DNA from: Gymnogyps californianus
Taxonomy: Eukaryota > Chordata > Aves > Accipitriformes > Cathartidae
NCBI RefSeq assembly: GCF_018139145.2
Contig: NC_059487.1
Coordinates: 8,949,792-9,013,791, forward strand
Length of the DNA stretch: 64,000 bases
Reading direction: 5' to 3'
In this document: positions 37,760 to 50,700 of the stretch, piece after piece
Layout of the letters: every line of letters begins with the position of its first letter
Numbering within the stretch: position 1 is the stretch's first letter
Notes under the pieces: model-generated
What the model saw: only the letters and a program-made list of their open reading frames with translations
The model's database searches: none
What the model was told of the DNA's origin: nothing
Translations under genes and position numbers: made by a program

Positions 37760-37783
37760 TTTTTTTTTTTTTTTTTTTTTTTT
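37760..37783 (+). repeat. T24 homopolymer
   Basis: An uninterrupted run of 24 T. It could be the poly(A) tail of a minus-strand retroposed copy, but the sequence to its right shows no gene-like frame and there is no obvious target-site duplication. A simple homopolymer is the safer reading. Confidence 0.95.
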
Positions 37784-38079
37784 AGAGTAAATGGCTTTTC
37801 CAGAAGTGGTCTCTAATGCTCTTTTTCTATAATATTTTAAGACTTACTCAAATGAATAACTGCTATACAGAAGAGACTTAATTACTGAAAGATAATTCAA
37901 TAACGATTCAGTAAATGACTTGTTCCATGAGAGGGTGAAGTTCAACATGGTGAAAGGTCTTGGTTTTTTTAATGAACACAAATTACTTAAGGTTTGTTTC
38001 ACAAAATGAAAAATCACCAACAAATTAATGCCAGTGAGGCCTAATTTATGGATTTTTTCCATCTGTTAAGCAAGCTATA

Positions 38080-38095
38080 GCTTATATATATAAGC
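38080..38095. repeat. 16-bp perfect AT-rich palindrome
   Basis: The sequence is a perfect palindrome starting GCTTATAT with no spacer. Its centre is an alternating TA run, so it is only slightly less likely by chance than a simple TA microsatellite. Confidence 0.9.
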
Positions 38096-41000
38096 ATGGA
38101 ACAGAAAGCACAAAGTCCTAACCCTTTTATTTGTGAGGTGCAGCTCTTCTCGATGAAGTCCCAGTCTGTCTCAGACCATACATTTTCCCTTGGAGGTGTA
38201 TTGTCAGACATTGTGCCCTTTCTTTTGCAGAGCTTTGAGTCCCCAGGTGCTTGGATGATTAAAGTCCATGGATTATAATCTATCTTTCTCAGGTTTTGAC
38301 ATACGCACTTTTAACAATGATATAAAAGGTAATCGTGGGTCTCACGGGGCTTTTGCTAGTTGCAAAATGTTGTGAAACCTAATATTGCTACTAAATTGGG
38401 ACAAATCCTTTTAGGCAGTAAATCATGCTTCCTGCCTAGCCATGAGTCTTGAAGACGTTGCCCCCTTCTCCTCTAGGAGACTATGGGGCGGGTGGGACTT
38501 CCCCAGGCATGTTGGTTGCGTTAGTGCCAGTTTTGTTCAGCATTTGAACGAGTAGTGGAGATGGCTGTGCACAGAATGCTCCAAGCTGCACCATCTTCAA
38601 CAGCCTGGTCAGAAACTTGCAGCAATGTCCTCCTCGCTAGGAGTCCTCCAAGGGCACTGGCAATAGAGGCACAGGTTATCCTTGGTAGCAAATGCCCTTT
38701 GAAGCTACATGGTCAGGAAAGACGAGAAGGGGACACAAGGGAGCCGCTGCTGTGGGAGAGGCAAGTCTTTGGTGTCCAGGGCACTGTTTTTAAAAATAAT
38801 TAACTGCAACTCTTCCCCTGCCAAAGTCATCACGTGGAAGGGAACAGGTCTGTTAAGAAATAAAGCTGGGCCTTTTTGATCTCATCTGCTTAGTCAGAAG
38901 AGAGAAATCTCTGATTCGGGACATTCTCAGCTTCCCTTTTATGCTGTCGTGGTCATCAAAAATTACCTCAGTCCTTTGTGTACTTTCCTTTTCATTCATT
39001 CATTGTTGCATTTTTTCTCACTTTCAGCTGTATGTTACTCACCAGTTTGAATACATTTAGCACCCTCCATGTTCACTCTTGAGAATGAACCTTTTCAGAA
39101 TAATTACTCCCACTCATCTCCAGAGCAATCGATACAGTGAATAAACCTAGAGGCAGCCAGTGGTTTAATTCATTCCCATTTTCTAGAAAATATTTTGAAA
39201 GTAAAATGAATGGACATAAATGTAGAATTTAGTTAATGAAGTGCTGGTGTGGCAAGGCAACAGAGACTTTCCTTTTGAAGCTGTATGTGGCTCATATCAA
39301 TACAAAAAAATAGTGGGATGTTTTGCATGTGAGTTGCATCTAAGTTTTGTTCATCTTTAAGACTGCATGGAAAGAGGAGAGATGGCAGCCAAAGGTCTTT
39401 GCTACTCTTCCTGTGCCAGGGATAACTTCTCAAAATTACTATCAAGGAACACAGAATTATCTGCTTTTCACCAGAAATAAGTTGGATTGGTGGATCATGG
39501 TTGACATGGAAATTTTGTCTTACTGATGTCTCTGCTTTTCCTACTCTGATGCTATACGGATACCTTCTTTCTCCTAGACTGCCTGTGAAGGCTTTTCATC
39601 GCCAATAAATACGTGGAAAAGAAAAAGTAAAAAGAAAAAGAACATGATGTGAAGGAGGAAAGCTCCTTCTGAAATAACCCCTCTCTCTTTCCTTGCAGGA
39701 GAGTTTGGTGCAGTTTGGTTGCTGAAATATGCCAGCTAAACTAAATCAGATGAATTATTAATGCTTTGCAGGCTGCTTCTCTCAATTGGCTGAGGCAAGG
39801 CAGGCTTCGGTGGGGCGTATGTAACTTCAGTTCTCAACATTAAAAATAGACTTCAGGCCTCAGAGGAATGGGAAGCTTAACAGACTATTTTTCTCAGCAC
39901 AGTTTTAGTTCTATTATGTGTTATTTTGTCAGAGTGGATAGGGTGGATTGTTATTTTGGACGTAGTGGGTGATCTGACTGAAAAACCACTTCTGTTTCCT
40001 TTCTATATGTCACAAGCTGCTTCAAATTAAAGCCCCGTATTTTCCTTATTGCATCCTCAACCAGAAGAAAGTAAATAGGATGTATATGGCTGTTTTGCAG
40101 GTGCAGTTGCAGACTATCATGCTTCCACCAAGCAACCACATTTTCTAGTGAGAGGATTTGCACTTTATTAACAACTCAAGATCAAAGCAGTTGAATATCA
40201 GTCTTACTCTTTTTTAACCTTTGTCATTGTTGATCTTTAATTAGCTTGCTTAATTTGAACACAACAATGCTTACCCTAACATTTTGAAGTCATTCTGCTG
40301 CACCCCCATGCCAAAGGGTCTGCTGTCAGCAAGCATCCTGCTGCATTGCTGCCTGCATGCCTTGTTTTGGTTGTAATGCTTCCTCAGAGCTCCTCGGTCA
40401 CTGCAAACCAACCGTATAAATCCAGAGTCAGATGGAATAGTGCTCTTCCAGGGCCTTTATAAGTGTTCAAAAGCCTTAAATACAGAGTTTATTTGCTCGG
40501 GCTCTTTTTTGTATAGGTTAAATGCTTGCTCACACCCTGTGCTGCCTTACTTTTGACTAAATTAGGTTCAGTCACTTGTGCCTTCTGGGCTTTGCATCTC
40601 CCACAGCTTTCCAACCTCCAGGCAAATAAGACTAAGGAAAGCATGGCCTGATGTTGACCGTGTCACTTGTGCTACCCAAGTGCTACCAACCAAAAGGGCC
40701 AATTATGTGTTGTGTGCAGGTCTGCATTTAAGGTTTTAGCCCTAATTGTTGTGCATTTGAAGTCCCAACCCTGGGCTGTGGCCCTTTCGCCTCCAGGTTT
40801 CAAAATGTGCTAATCCTGCAGGACCATTATGTTTTAGCAACCTTGGATTTGGATCTTTGTATAGGTGGGAAAACATTGGCTTAAGTCAATCTAAGAATTT
40901 GGTGCTGCTGGAATAAGCAATTCCAGTTCCTCCCTCCTGACTCTGCTCTCCAGTTGCATCTCTTGAATTGACTTTAATGCTCCTGTGAACAACCTGAGCT

Positions 41001-44000
41001 GTAAACAAATCCTGGGAATTTGCATGCTTACATCCCTGATCTGAGTGTGCCACAGCCCCTGGCTCTGACTCAGGTTGTACCTGTGAACACACTTAAAAAC
41101 AATGGACTGAAGATGTTAGTTATGGAGTTATAGGTATTGTTTCCCTCCAGCAACGGCCTATTTCCTTCTAAATTGGGGAAGCACTAGTAATCCATGTATT
41201 CTGTTTTGCTTAGAATAGTTTATTTTCTAACGTTAGGTTTTAGATTAGTAGCAAACATAGGTGTCCCTGTCTCTCTCATCACAGTGGAAAACACAAATGC
41301 TAATATTAAATCTCAATATAGTTTTCAGGCAGATAAAACAGGGTTACTCCGACCATCTCTCTTTTATTAATTTCTAAGCTCTTTGTACAACAATAACATT
41401 CTACACTAGGATTAGGTGAAGGTGAAAAATGATGATTAATGGATTGTGCAATATAATAGTATAAATACTGACCTTTCACATCTGACATACAGCATACAAG
41501 GTTTTGGTACTGGCAGTAGATAATTCTACTGTCCAGCATTTAATTTTTAAAAGAGAAAAGAAGTAAACAAAAGCAATCAAGTGGAGGACAGCGCTATCAG
41601 AGATTATAAATTGCTACCTCCTTGGGCAAACTCGGTATGTGTTTTCCTTCATATCATTGCAGCTCTTGGAGATTACTGCATCACACAAAAGCAACAGGGG
41701 TTTATATTAACAAAGCAAAGTTATTTATTGCTCTGAATGAATTTTTCTTTGAATGCAGACTGTTAAGAATCACTTTTTCTCTCTAACTCATATCACAACT
41801 CATATTGCCGTCTCTCCATCAATAGATGTTCTTGATTTTGGTTGGGGAAATGCGCTTTTTTTTTTTTTACAGCGTGTGAAACAGATCTATTATTGTATAG
41901 AATGAGATTTAATCTTTATTTCAGTTAAAATTTCAAATGTTTGTTGTGGAACTAATGTTAAGAGTCAGGTTTTGTCAAGTTCTTTACTGAGTATCACTTC
42001 TTAGACTAAGGGTTTTGCTATCAGCATCAGGATGTGATCTAAATTAGTTCATACATATCTTCTGTGTTTCCATAAGGACGTGATAATGGGTTTGGCAAAG
42101 CCAATGGAGATAGTACTTTCTAGTTATTCTGAATGGTGTCTTTCACATAGGATTTGTTGTATGGGGGATACAGTGAGCATTTTGTACATATATATGTGTG
42201 AATAAAAATAAATATTTGGGAATTTGTACTGTTGGCAGTTTAAGTAGCTGCTTGGATCTGTAGAATTTGTGAGTGATGGTAAACATATTGACCTTGTCAG
42301 TGCTTATGTAAGATCCGATTGGCCCTATATGTTTTTAAACGCTCTTTTTTAGTGCACAAGTGGCCTGTATTTTATGTCATGCTCAAGATGCTGGTTTTGA
42401 ACACATTACTTCCACTTTGAGGTTGATGATGGCAGAGAAAATCTCAGTTTGTTTTGTCTTAAGTGTGTTTTATTCCTTTCATTCCAAGACTCTAAGATTT
42501 ATGGATATTAACGGGAAAATCTCCTGACATGCTGTGCAGTTGGGTGCTATTGCCAGAGCCTTGCCCTTCTCTTATTTCAGTGCATCATCACTTGCAGGTT
42601 TTGTGACATCTGGTGGCTGACATATTTTGAGATATTTCAAAATTCCACATGAATCATTTTATTTGCTTCCTTATTGTTGTGGATTTACCATCTTGTCAGA
42701 TATGCTAACATTTAAGCTCTCTTTCAGTTTACACTATTAAGCCATAAAGAAAACAATCAAATACAGCAACTAAAAGTGGATTGTCTTTATCTTCAGCTTC
42801 TGTGTTTTTCTGATATATTAGCTTACAAGCTATTCTAATCAAGACATGGCCTTTTTCTTTCTCTGTGCTTATTAAAGTTCATGAACCCCCAAAGATGATT
42901 CTGCTACCAGTAATTTATTTTTTTTAATGAATAAACAACTTTGCTCTAAATGGAGGGACACTGATAACAGGAATTACATTCTGCACATGAGGAAGCTTTG
43001 GACTGGTTTTAGGCATTTGATCTCCTTACAGCGGTAACCTGTCTTGCCCCAAGCGAGGAGAATGGTGATAAAAATTAGAAAAGAACTTATTTGTTTCCAG
43101 TTCCTGCATCTTTATTTTCATCCCCACCTCCCACCTTTGTTCTCTCTGAATTTCAAGGCTTCACATCTGGTCTTGTGTTAATTGTTCCTAAAAAATCTCT
43201 CTTTATTGAAGGAATCACAAATCTTCTAATTTGCCATAGCTGCTAATTAAATTACAGCTGACTTTGGCTGTTATAGATTTGTGTTACAGAAATAAGTTGT
43301 TTCCCTCTGATTTTATTCTCTCTCTTCAAAACAAAGTATGGATTAGTTCTTGCAGAAGCACATTTCAACTGCAAAATGTTATTGGAATTATTTCTTTTAG
43401 GGGAAAAATGTCTTCAAAGTAAAGCTGTAGAGATGATTTGGGAAGGGATATAACAACTGAGTCACCTACAGCAGGTCACGTACAAAGAGAACAGCCACTT
43501 ACTGCATAGCAAGTGTTGCATTCAGGTTTGTGAAATGTATTTTGGGGATGGCTGTGAAGATCGGTCCCTGGTTATTCTTGCATGCACTGTGGGTAACAGC
43601 AGTGTATGTTTCTCCATGTATACAGACTTCAAGACTGCAGCTCTGTTCTGCAGTCCATCTCTACGAACCCCAAGTGTCCCTGGCTGTTGGTCAAGGGTGA
43701 TTGTGTATATCTATATATTCAAAATGTCCCTCAAATATTAGGCTGGGCAAGTGGTAGTTCCACTGTGCATTTTTACATGTACAAAATGTGTATGGGATGA
43801 TGTAGCTTTCATCCAAGTTGGTGCTTTCTCAGCCCTGCTGAGATTCCAGGGCAATTTCGCATCAAAGCATGGAATGCTGATGTGAAGACCACAGGCAGAT
43901 ATCATGGGGGCTGGTTTAAAGTCTAGGATCAAAGTAAGAGGCAGCTAAAGCCACATGTTTTATAATTAGTTGGTGCAACAAGACTTTTAATTTTTCACAT

Positions 44001-45536
44001 GTTAATTTAGGTCTCAAAGAACAATTGTCCCATGGTTGTGTTCCTCTGGGTTTGGGTTGGGGTTTTTTTTGCCTTCATTTTGGTAAGAATTAAAACTTTT
44101 TCTTTAAAGAGTTTCCTTTATTTTTATGGTTCCTTGTACTCAGCTTTCTTCTGTTAGGGTTTCTGTTCCAAGTGAGATGTTTAGAGACGAATCAATATTA
44201 GAATATTTATTTGAACTTTGGGGTCTGAGATGAGGAGAACTCTTGGTCTGATTACTAGTGGTTTTGCAAAATCAAAACCTGACATTGGTTTTACTTGTTC
44301 TAATATTGATCTGTGGAAACTTTTGTTTTTTTCCAAGCTGTGACCTGTAGTTTATGAGCTGTTTGTGGTCTGATAGCAGTTACCCACACTGTTTTCTATC
44401 ACCATTTTCAGTTCACATATCTAGTATTACTCAGGGAAAACTTATCCCACTGTTATAACAAAATTTGACCATGGTTTTGTTCCTTTCGCTACAAGAATTT
44501 TTGTTGATAAATACATTATTTAACCCACTTACTTGGTGTATATAATATATATTCCGTAAGTAGCTCTTTTGAACTTTGCCTTTCATCTCTGTTGATTGAT
44601 GTGAAATGAGATGTAAGCTTTTCAAGTGAGCCTGAAGGTGTATGAAGGAAGAATCACTGGTAAAGAGATTGATCACTGCAGCGATAGCAAGAATTCATTT
44701 CTCACTTGGGAAAGGCGCTACTGAGGTCAGTTAGAAAGGAGGAGTTTGTTGCAGCACATTAACTGCAGAGGGCAAGTTTGTACCATGCTATTTTGAGGAG
44801 GCTTCTTGATGAAGCTTCTTATCTCTTACTAGAGGACTGGCAGAAAATTTGTTTAGCTAAAATGGTCACTAGCAAGTAGCTTGTAATTTTGCTGCTTGTG
44901 TCCCTGAAATGCTGGGGAGTTGCTTCAGCCCTCAGCCCTTAAATGCAAACTTCTATTTTGAAGAATCTAAGAATTATCTGTTACCAAAAATGTTATTGTA
45001 TGAAGTGGGATAATACTTGTTTCCATTATTTTACCAATTTTTCACCCAAGAGTCAGTTGCCAGCTAAGTTTTTCCCTTCACCTATCCCCTAATTGAGAAG
45101 TTATGTTGATTAGAAGTGCAGGAGAATCGAGGCAGGATCCTGCCGCGCTTCCACACAGACAAGGGTAGGTTGCCTGTCGGTAAACAGTGAACCACGCGGC
45201 ACTGCTAATGAGCTGGTTTAGCTCTGATTTAAAGCTGAGGTTTTAAAAGTATCTGGACCTTACGAGGATCTCGTGGCAATGCAAGGGCCTTTTGAAAGAC
45301 CTATGATATTAACCCTATGTCCTAGCAATATATTTCATTGCAATTTTAATGCAAAACATATTCTGCCCGTACTTTCTAAGTCTCTCTTACAAAAATTTAT
45401 CAAATTTCAGCCCAGAGGTATTCTCATTTTAGAGATACATTGATTTATCTCACATTATATGTCTTGGAAAAGCTCTTCTGCAACCTTTGGGATGAAAATC
45501 TCTGAGTATATAGAAAAAAGATTTTGCTGTTGCTTT

Positions 45537-45612
45537 ATATGCTTTCAACTCCCTTGACTTCAGTTGGCTTTAAACATCTACGCAACTTGGAACTGCTTGA
45601 AAAATGAGGGTT
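45537..45612 (+). repeat. second fragment resembling the same old repeat
   Basis: The segment contains 'caactcccttgacttcagtt' followed about 45 bp later by 'cttgaaaaatgaggg', the same order as the right half of the palindromic motif (attgacttcaatggg, then ctgaaaatcaggg). It is diverged, so the call is tentative. Confidence 0.35.
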
Positions 45613-46557
45613 CAGTTTTTTCTTGTGCATTAGTCTTCATTCCTTACCCGTACTCTGATTTTTTTCATGCAATTTGTCAGTAAAACGTATGCGTAATTGC
45701 TTGCTTAATTGGCAAGCAGAGTTAATGGGACCGCATGCACAAATGGTGTTGCTGTGGGTAAAAAATAAAAAGCCATTTGTATGCATCCAGAGGAACCGGA
45801 CACACAAATGAGGTACCTTATCATGTGCCAATATTGTACCCTCATTTGGATGCCTTGCAGGTTCCAAATCAGACGCACAAAGTCTGGGAATTGGCTCTTT
45901 GCAGGTTGAACTTGAATATCTGCTGCCCTATAGTCACAGGTGCTTGTCATGATACACATTTATTTAGACTCAGAATAAAGTAAACGAGATGACTGAATGT
46001 GCTGAAAACATAATTTGAAAAATATTTAAATGAAAAATGAGATTTTAAAAAGCTGTTTTTGTCAACTTCCCAGGCAACTGGAATATGAAATGGTCTAACA
46101 TCTACATTTATTAGATGAGATTAAGAGCAGAGTTTGAAATGAAATCAGTATAGATTTCAGAGGATAAAAAGATTATGACGAATGAAAAACAAAGCCAAAG
46201 ATGCCAAGTAAATAAAGTACTTTGAAAAAATAGGGCAAAAATTCACATTGCTATGGACTTTCTGCCAGGGGATTTTATCTTTAGCTGACTAATTGTATCC
46301 ATTAATTACATTTAATGGTGGTGGAAAATGCACCATGTTGTTTATTTTGAAGCTTAGCCCAACATCAGTAGGATTAAAGCAGCTGCAGGAGTCCAGGAGT
46401 AAATAATACAGATGTGATCAGGTTCTTGGGAAGCTTTTTCTTTATCTTCATTTATCTCAGTGTATTATCTGGTGCAGGTAAGACCTGAGGACTCTGGAGA
46501 GAGAGTTATTAGTCATAGTAGAGATCATTATAATCCCAGTTAGAATATGGATATTGC

Positions 46558-46690
46558 TGGAAAGCAATATGATCTAGTGGGTAAAACATAGCGTTGTGGT
46601 CAATAGGCCTGGGTATTATTCACTGGGTGACCTTACTTCAGACGTACTGTGTCTCCATGCCTCAGTTTCCCCCTCTGTATCGTGTGGGTT
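46558..46690 (+). mobile_element. MIR-type SINE relic, plus strand
   Basis: The tRNA-derived head is visible as 'gatctagtgggtaaaaca', followed by 'ggcctgggtattattcac' (box-B side), then the core 'tgggtgaccttacttcag' and 'tgtctccatgcctcagtttc' with 'cccctctgtat'. These are the best-preserved MIR landmarks in the window: the block around 'tgtgaccttgggcaagt' and 'gcctcagtttcctcatctgta'. The 3' tail beyond about 46690 is too diverged to follow. A second MIR relic in the same orientation lies about 0.5 kb downstream. Confidence 0.8.
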
Positions 46691-47159
46691 GTGACACTTG
46701 TCTCCACAATGAACCACAGTAATAGAGGACCCTGCTGTCCAAGAGGTGGGTTTACATTTGTGAGAGAAAGCTGGGGAGGGAGGGGACTGATGGCACTATT
46801 TTCCTTCACTTAATGAAGTAATTTTAAACAGACAAGAAGATGAAGTGATCCTTGAGCGTTTTCACTGGTTTTTGATAGAGCCATCAGACAACCCACAGAT
46901 TTAGGATAGGAGAGTAACCTGATAGGAGAGCCCTGAACTTTGAGCTGAACCTGGATAGCTTGGACTACAGCACAAAGTTTTAATTTGCTTTATATTGCTT
47001 AAAATTCCCCTGAATTTTTCATATAAATCTGTTTGTGTTGCTAGTTTCTTGATTATGAAAGCCGACACCATCCTTTAACAAGCCATCATGGTCCCAGATT
47101 TGCAAACTATCGCACGTACGGCTTCCTTACAAGGCCCTAGTCCTGGGACTTGATCCTTG

Positions 47160-47300
47160 CAGAGCCCCATCCTGCCACAGGCTTCCTACGTGTCTCGGAC
47201 GAGTTGTGCTCTATGTCTGCCATCTCTGTCTCTAAAATTGGGCACATTATTATCCCCCCTTACTAAGGGGTGCGTTAGGCTGAGTAGATTGTGGGGTGAC
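47160..47300 (+). mobile_element. MIR-type SINE relic, plus strand (core and 3' half)
   Basis: Ordered blocks are 'ctgccacaggcttcctacgt', 'gacgagttgtgctctatgt', 'ctgccatctctgtctctaaa', 'attgggcacattattatccc' and 'ttactaaggggtgcgttagg'. They correspond to the sauropsid version of MIR: 'ctgccacagacttcctgtgtgac', 'gggcaagtcactt', 'cctctgtgcctcagtttc', 'taaaatggggataataata' and 'caggggtgttgtgagg'. Substitutions are frequent but the block spacing is kept. The tail may continue weakly to about 47520, where 'gtattattattg' resembles the usual MIR/L2 end. Confidence 0.72.
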
Positions 47301-47699
47301 TGGATGTTACACAGAGGTTTCTGAAGTGATGCTTTGTTCTTGGATTGTGAGTACAAGAGGACTGATGGACGGGATTTACTACGCATGAAGTGATTTTGTG
47401 ACGGTGTAGGTTACTTTGCTGCCTCTGGAGTGTGCATGTCAGATATGCAAGTGAAGGGGCTGCAGGGAGCTCTGGTGGTGTGACTTGTTCTGGGCAGTGG
47501 AAGGCACAGGTATTATTATTGCTGGCAACATATAATATTTGAAAACAATGACTGACATTTATGTTGGAAGGGGTTTGAACTATGGTATTCACTTCCTTTC
47601 AGGGAACCCTGATGGTGATGACTGGATGTAGCTATTATGATTATTGGGGGAGTGTAGTTTAAAAGTCCCTTGCTGCTGTGACAACTGAAGTGTAAAAGT

Positions 47700-47737
47700 A
47701 AAAAAAAAAAAAAAAAAACAAAACAAAAAACCCCCCC
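47700..47737 (+). repeat. A-rich tract ending in C7
   Basis: A run of 19 A is followed by two short A-rich units separated by single C bases and then by seven C. It may be the tail of an old plus-strand retroposon, but the upstream sequence has no recognisable body directly attached. The nearest MIR relic ends about 400 bp upstream. Confidence 0.9.
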
Positions 47738-50700
47738 AATAATAGTAATGTGATTTCTGTAATAAATGTCTTTTTGTCTAAAGCACTGAGTTGTCACGGA
47801 AGGTTTAAGATGCTGATATTCACTGAAAGGACGTGGTAAAGGTCCCTTGCATTGTACAGCAATCTGAGAAAGAACAATTCTGTTTGTGTCTGGAAGCTGC
47901 ATGTACTGTGAAGAATCCCCTGCTTCTTTCCTGCTAGAGAAATTGCTTTCTTATCTGAGTGGTCTGATTATTTTTTTTTGCGTGCTTACAAATAAGTGGG
48001 ACAGCCCTTCTTCTCTATCTTTTTTTGATACTCAAACAAGAGAGAAAGCAAGAAGTTTTGGTGTATTCTCTCGAGACAGAGTTGGCAGGACTTATCCAGG
48101 GCTCCTAGGCCACATACCTTAAAAAGATGTCTTCCTTAGCACAGAGGAGAAGCAGAGGACCTGACCTCTCTTTCCATGGTTGCCACAAAACTCAGAGCGG
48201 TCATCCTCATAGCCTGGGTAGTCACACAGTTGTAAGTGCCTCTGACTATAGTTCCTTTATGAATATATATGTATTCATTTATACATATTCTGAGTGTACA
48301 TATATGTGTATATATATATTTAAGGAGCAGGTGCATTGCAAGAAGCTGGAGCTAAATATTCTCTGCCAATATGATATCCTGCTGGCAGAAGATATTCTAT
48401 TTATGGACCTTTCTTATGGTTGTTATGGCAACAAGACTGCAGTGAGTGGTCTGTTTCGTGGGGCAGTGCAGGGAAGGTGCCGTCCTCCCTGTGCTGCACC
48501 TCCTGCTTCCCTGCATCCCTTGTGGCCATAGGGAGCGTTAGGGTCAAACACATGAACCTGGTGTTCAACGCAGTTTTGGGCCTTTGGGCAGGACTCGTGC
48601 TGAATATCTGGCATGAGCTGTGTTTGAGTGGGATTTGTTTATATTCACACTTAAGAAATAGGATATTTAATTTTATGTGCTCTCCTGAGATCCATCTCCA
48701 GCTTCTTATCATGGCCTCTCCTTCCACCACCAATTCAAAGATCTGCGACGACATTCCTCTGTGCTTCTTCAACTCGATATTAGCCTTCTTGACACTGTGC
48801 TCTGCTCAGATATTTTCTTTCTGATAGCCCTTTCTTCATTTTCTCTTCCTTTTTACAGTTGCTTTCTACCACCCATCCTTCTGGAAGACACTGGCCCAAA
48901 ATGCAATCGCACCTGCTTGGGTCCTGCTGATCCCGGGACCACCAGACCTACAAGCACAAATTTCTGTAGCTTTGGTGAGAACAACATGGCCCTTGAAAGG
49001 AAGGCCTCAGCTGCCTCACAAACCCTTCGTGTGGTCCCACAGGGAGAAAGGGAACAAGAGAGACTCTTCCATGCCTCTCATTATGCAATAAAACAGTCCT
49101 GTAAAGACTGAGGGCACTCAGTCCATGGAAGAACTGGTCTCCAAAGGAAGCAAATGCTGAACATAGGCAGTAGCTTTCGTGTTTGGACAAGAAAAGTGTG
49201 TTGCAAATCCTTAAAGGGTTTTGTAAGGGGCCTGACCGGTATCCGTGGAGGCACGAAGAGGGGAGTGAGCAGCAGGTATGAAAGAAGAGTGCGCCATACT
49301 ACAAACCTTTGCACTGCTTTCCTAACATTACCCTTAATGCAGGAAAACTCCAGAAAGCAAGTACTGTGCCCGCTGCAGGGTTTTTAAGGAGCACACGCAG
49401 TGTTTCATGGCTGCCTTGCCATTTGGATGGATTCTCCTTTTTATACTTTATTTTTGGTCATGTGCTTATTATGGATATTTTCTAGTTCATTTCTCTTGCT
49501 AATAGCTACCAGATTACATCCAGTCAGAGAGCCAGCTCACAGCAGTCCTAGGTTTTAATGCTGAGTGACTGCAGCACTGGGTATGGCTATTTTCTTATAC
49601 AAATGACTCCAAGAGAGGGAGGAGGGGAGGATTTACTCTTGTAATGTGCTCAGAGGGGGAGACAAAAGAGCAAATCATCAAATAAGGACTGCAATGTCCC
49701 TTCCGTTTGATCCTGACACAGACTGGGGCATTCTTAGGGTGGAAATTTCCCCTTTAGATCTTTTTCTGTGCCCATCACTAGGATTTCTGATCATCATCTT
49801 CATGGGTGGTGGCTGTGTGTACCAAAAAAAAAAAATCTTTAGTGTAATTATTCACTACTTATGCATTCATGCCAAATGAATGCTGTGCCCATTCTTTCTG
49901 CTCCACTGTTATCCCGAGGCCTGTGAGACTGTTGAATTCAATGGGGAAGAAAAGATCAAAAATGGCATACTAGTTCTGCCTGGGACTTGGTGACATCTGA
50001 GCTTCCGTTTGCTCTTCTTTCCAAAAGTAGAGCAGTTGCCCTCTCCTCCCTTTCCTACTCCTCCTCTCCTCGGCTGCTTTCCTCTTCCCCATTTTGGAAT
50101 GAAGACCAGACTGAGTCAGAGTAAAGTTTGTCAGATTCAGAGGAAAATAACTCATAACTCCCTGGGTCTGCTGTTGATCACTGCTGGCTAAATTGGGTTA
50201 GGGAATAGCTGGGACAGTGTAGAGAGTAGATACATTGTAGGAGAGAGCTGTCGGCATTCAGATATACATCAGCTTTTGCTTCACGTCTGAGGTTGAATCA
50301 GAGTTCAAATTCGATAGCATTAAAATCTCATAAATCATCTTGCACAATTTCAGTATAAGCTGGCCTGAAATCTTTTAGTCACCTGTCTTAATAAGATTCT
50401 TTTGGCTGTACAGATTCAGAAGATAAATAACACGTGGGTTTCGGATTGATGGTGGCATTAGATCACTAAACGGTGGTTTGTATCAAAGGCTGCAAGTTAA
50501 AACTTCCTGAGATATTCAACAGGTTTTGAAAGTCCTGGCTTTGGCCCTTATCCAGAACTGAAAGCAGGCTTTTAGGTTTCTCTCTAACATGAGCCAGTGT
50601 ATGGAGGTGCCCTGGGCTCCCAGAGGAGATCTAGAGGCTGTTCTGGACTAACCCTGCAACTGGCAAATGGACGTGGCTGGAACAGAGCTGAGAATATCCT

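Larger units (their letters stand above)
34151..46557. other. non-coding stretch, no gene recognised
   Basis: I found homopolymers, short palindromes and one old-repeat fragment. The only long frame is 172 codons on the minus strand (35844-36362). A good splice acceptor occurs at about 39698 (ctctctctttccttgcag), but all frames close soon after it and no donor follows at a plausible distance. Confidence 0.65.

Noticed and set aside
39681..39698. Strong splice acceptor
   Set aside because: All frames close soon after and no plausible donor follows; probably a decoy.
47516..47902. 128-codon minus-strand frame
   Set aside because: It reads through the A19 tract as a phenylalanine run and has no recognisable domain.
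48250..48330. Possible long AT microsatellite
   Set aside because: Only short, imperfect TA and TG stretches; not a regular array.
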